Part shown: positions 5,998 to 7,494 of the stretch, in pieces
How positions within the stretch are numbered: position 1 is the first letter of the stretch
Layout: the number at the start of each line of letters is the position of its first letter
From: Oscillibacter sp.
GTDB lineage: Bacteria > Bacillota > Clostridia > Oscillospirales > Oscillospiraceae
Length of the DNA stretch: 7,494 nt
Assembly (NCBI GenBank): GCA_022796315.1
Contig: JAAWIL010000098.1
Span: 1 to 7,494, forward strand
Direction: 5' to 3'
Translations under genes and position numbers: made by a program
Notes under the pieces: generated by a model
Database searches by the model: none
What the model was told of the DNA's origin: nothing
Seen by the model: only the letters and a program-made list of their open reading frames with translations

Positions 5998-7416
5998 ATG
6001 GATACCACAGCGGTCAAATCCTATCTCAGCCAGTGGACGGAAGCGCACAAGTCTGAATTCTATGCCGCCGCAGATGAGATCTGGGAACACCCGGAGCTGG
6101 GGCTGGAGGAATTCCGCGCTTCCGGCCTGCTGACCGGACTTTTGAAACAGCACGGTTTCACCGTGGAGAGCGGCCAGGGCGGGATGCCCACCGCCTTTGT
6201 GGGAACCTACGGCAGCGGCGGACCGGTGGTCGGCATCAACGCGGAGTACGACTGTCTGCCGGGATTGTCCCAAAAGGCGGACATGGCCTGTCCCTGCCCG
6301 GTGATCGACGGTGCGCCGGGCCAGGGCTGCGGTCATAATCTTCTGGGCACCGCCGCAGTTTTCAGCGCCGTGGCCCTGCGATACGCGGCGGAGAAATTCC
6401 AAATCCCCTGTACCATCAAGGTCCTGGGCTCTCCCTACGAGGAGGCCAGCGTCGGCAAGGCGCTCATCGCCCGGGACGGCGTCTACCAAGGTCTGGACCT
6501 GGTAATGGACTGGCACCCCTGGCACTGCAACCGGGCGGACTATGACAAGTGCAACTCTGTCTTCGTCATGAAATTCCACTTCCACGGCAAGTCCGCCCAC
6601 GGCGCCTACCCCTGGGAGGGCAACAGCGCTCTGGACGCCGGAATGCTCTTCGGCATGTCCCTGGAGATGCTGCGGGAGCACCTGAAGCCCAACGGCCCCG
6701 ATGCCGCCAGCACCATCAACTACACCTTCCAGAACTGCGGCCCCTCTTTTGCCAACGTGGTCCCTGATATCACCACTGTGCAGCTCTACGGCCGGTTTGC
6801 GGATATGGAGACTTCACAGAACGCCTTTGCGCGGGTGAAAAACTGTGCGCAGGGCGCGGCCTTAGCTACAAATACCACCGCAGACTGCGAGCTCATCACC
6901 TACACCCACAACAAGATTCCCAACAAGACATTGGCCGAGGTGGTGCATCGGAACCTGGAGCGCTACGGCGCCCCCGCCTTCACAGAACAGGAGCAGGACT
7001 TCGCCAAGGCTATGCAGCGCCACATGGGAGCGGCGCCCACAGGCCTGGACACCTCCATCCAGCCCTTCGGCCCCAGCGAGACAATCATCTGCGACACCTC
7101 AGAATTCTCCTGGAATGCACCGTATGTCACCTTCTGGGTGACCATGGGGCCCCAGGGCGTGGGCTGGCACAACTGGATGGTCACCGCCTGTGCCGGCGGC
7201 AGCATCGGGAAAAAGACCATGGACCGGGCGGTCCAGATCATGACCTCCTCCTTTGTGGACATCGTGACCTCTCCGGAGACCCTCGCAAAGGCGCGGGAGG
7301 AGTGGACCGGGCGCATGGCGGGCCGCACTTACGAATGTCTGCTGCCCGCAGATCACCAGGCCCCGCTGGGCATCAACCGTGAGATCATGAAAAAATATTA
7401 TAGTCACCGCAGTTGA
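5998..7416 (+). CDS. M20D-family amidohydrolase, AbgB-like
   Basis: Cytoplasmic metal-dependent amidohydrolase, 472 aa, similar in length and motif order to E. coli AbgB, a subunit of aminobenzoyl-glutamate hydrolase. Landmarks: IWEHPELGLEEF (28-39), INAEYDCLPGLS (80-91), GQGCGHNLLGTAA (108-120), SPYEEAS (145-151), DWHPWH (171-176), the lid/dimerisation segment GKSAHGAYPWEGNSALDA (197-214), DTSEFSW (366-372) and GWHNWM (389-394). By comparison with M20D enzymes such as plant ILL2, metal ligands should be Cys111, His113, Glu149, His173 and His391, with Glu148 as general base; all are present. Asn114 replaces the aspartate usual in M20, as in AbgB. No signal peptide. It is last in the TRAP operon, so it probably hydrolyses the imported compound, an amide conjugate of an amino acid. 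No AbgA partner or AbgT transporter lies in the window. Family firm, substrate unknown. Confidence 0.93.
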   Translation: MDTTAVKSYLSQWTEAHKSEFYAAADEIWEHPELGLEEFRASGLLTGLLKQHGFTVESGQGGMPTAFVGTYGSGGPVVGINAEYDCLPGLSQKADMACPCPVIDGAPGQGCGHNLLGTAAVFSAVALRYAAEKFQIPCTIKVLGSPYEEASVGKALIARDGVYQGLDLVMDWHPWHCNRADYDKCNSVFVMKFHFHGKSAHGAYPWEGNSALDAGMLFGMSLEMLREHLKPNGPDAASTINYTFQNCGPSFANVVPDITTVQLYGRFADMETSQNAFARVKNCAQGAALATNTTADCELITYTHNKIPNKTLAEVVHRNLERYGAPAFTEQEQDFAKAMQRHMGAAPTGLDTSIQPFGPSETIICDTSEFSWNAPYVTFWVTMGPQGVGWHNWMVTACAGGSIGKKTMDRAVQIMTSSFVDIVTSPETLAKAREEWTGRMAGRTYECLLPADHQAPLGINREIMKKYYSHRS

Positions 7417-7440
7417 AAAGAAGCAAATGCTTCTTTTCAA
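7413..7440 (+). terminator. Probable operon terminator overlapping the stop codon
   Basis: TTGAAAAGAAGC and GCTTCTTTTCAA form a perfect 12-bp stem with loop AAAT, beginning at the last bases of the amidohydrolase gene (stop TGA 7414-7416). The T-rich stretch TTCTTTT lies in the 3' arm rather than after it. An A/T-symmetric stem like this can work in both directions. The operon very likely ends here, as no further ORF starts in the last 54 bases. Confidence 0.65.
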
Positions 7441-7480
7441 CCCTGGGGCGCATAGGCGCCCCAGGGGCCGTGAAACGGCC
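7441..7480. repeat. Two further back-to-back hairpins after the terminator
   Basis: CCCTGGGGCGC (7441-7451) pairs with GCGCCCCAGGG (7456-7466) over 11 bp with loop ATAG. GGCCGT (7466-7471) then pairs with ACGGCC (7475-7480) around GAA, sharing one base with the first. With the terminator this gives three hairpins in 68 nt. They could be an interspersed palindromic repeat or a reinforced transcription end. The last 14 bases show nothing further. Confidence 0.45.
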
Positions 7481-7494
7481 TGACGGTGGACTTC

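Noticed and set aside
4407..6017. 536-codon open frame on the minus strand opposite dctQ-dctM
   Set aside because: It lies antisense to two clear TRAP genes and its His/Gly/Gln/Asp-rich composition is typical of the reverse of GC-rich coding DNA; no family resemblance.
5896..6681. 261-codon open frame on the minus strand over the start of the amidohydrolase gene
   Set aside because: Shadow of the amidohydrolase coding frame with no family signature.
1..7494. CRISPR arrays, tRNA or rRNA genes, insertion sequences
   Set aside because: No regular repeat-spacer pattern, no tRNA-like or rRNA-like segment, and no transposase or terminal repeats were seen.

Overview
The window reads as a stretch of chromosome from a moderately GC-rich Firmicute, most likely a Clostridia or Oscillospiraceae-type gut anaerobe. 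The reasons are strong AGGAG-type ribosome binding sites, an AT-rich divergent intergenic region with consensus sigma-A promoters, a large membrane-anchored AraC-type regulator of the Firmicute kind, and a lipoprotein-anchored TRAP binding protein. The taxonomic call is inference.

Layout: (1) positions 1-81 are a non-coding or partial flank. (2) 82-2370, minus strand, encodes a two-TM sensor/AraC transcription factor. (3) 2371-2873 is a divergent control region with a good promoter for each side, imperfect palindromes, and a TTGTG pentamer that recurs six times. (4) On the plus strand lies a four-gene operon: TRAP solute-binding lipoprotein (dctP type, 2874-3929), a 216-nt gap full of stem-loops, TRAP small permease (dctQ type, 4146-4637), TRAP large permease (dctM type, 4641-5930), and an AbgB-like M20D amidohydrolase (5998-7416). 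(5) A terminator hairpin overlaps the last stop codon, followed at once by two more hairpins that run to the window end.

The genes suggest one pathway. The regulator senses an extracellular cue and controls the divergent operon. The DctP lipoprotein captures a carboxylate-bearing substrate and DctQM imports it by ion-driven secondary transport. The cytoplasmic amidohydrolase then cleaves an amide bond, releasing an amino acid or similar moiety. The substrate cannot be read from the sequence; an N-acyl amino acid or aryl/acyl-glutamate-type conjugate is the best guess.

The most unusual non-coding signal is the dctP-dctQ gap. The ribosome binding site of dctQ lies inside a perfect 9-bp stem, and an alternative 8+6-bp hairpin would free it. 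Both folds use the same bases, so they exclude each other. This could set the high binding-protein to low-permease ratio, or act as a switch.
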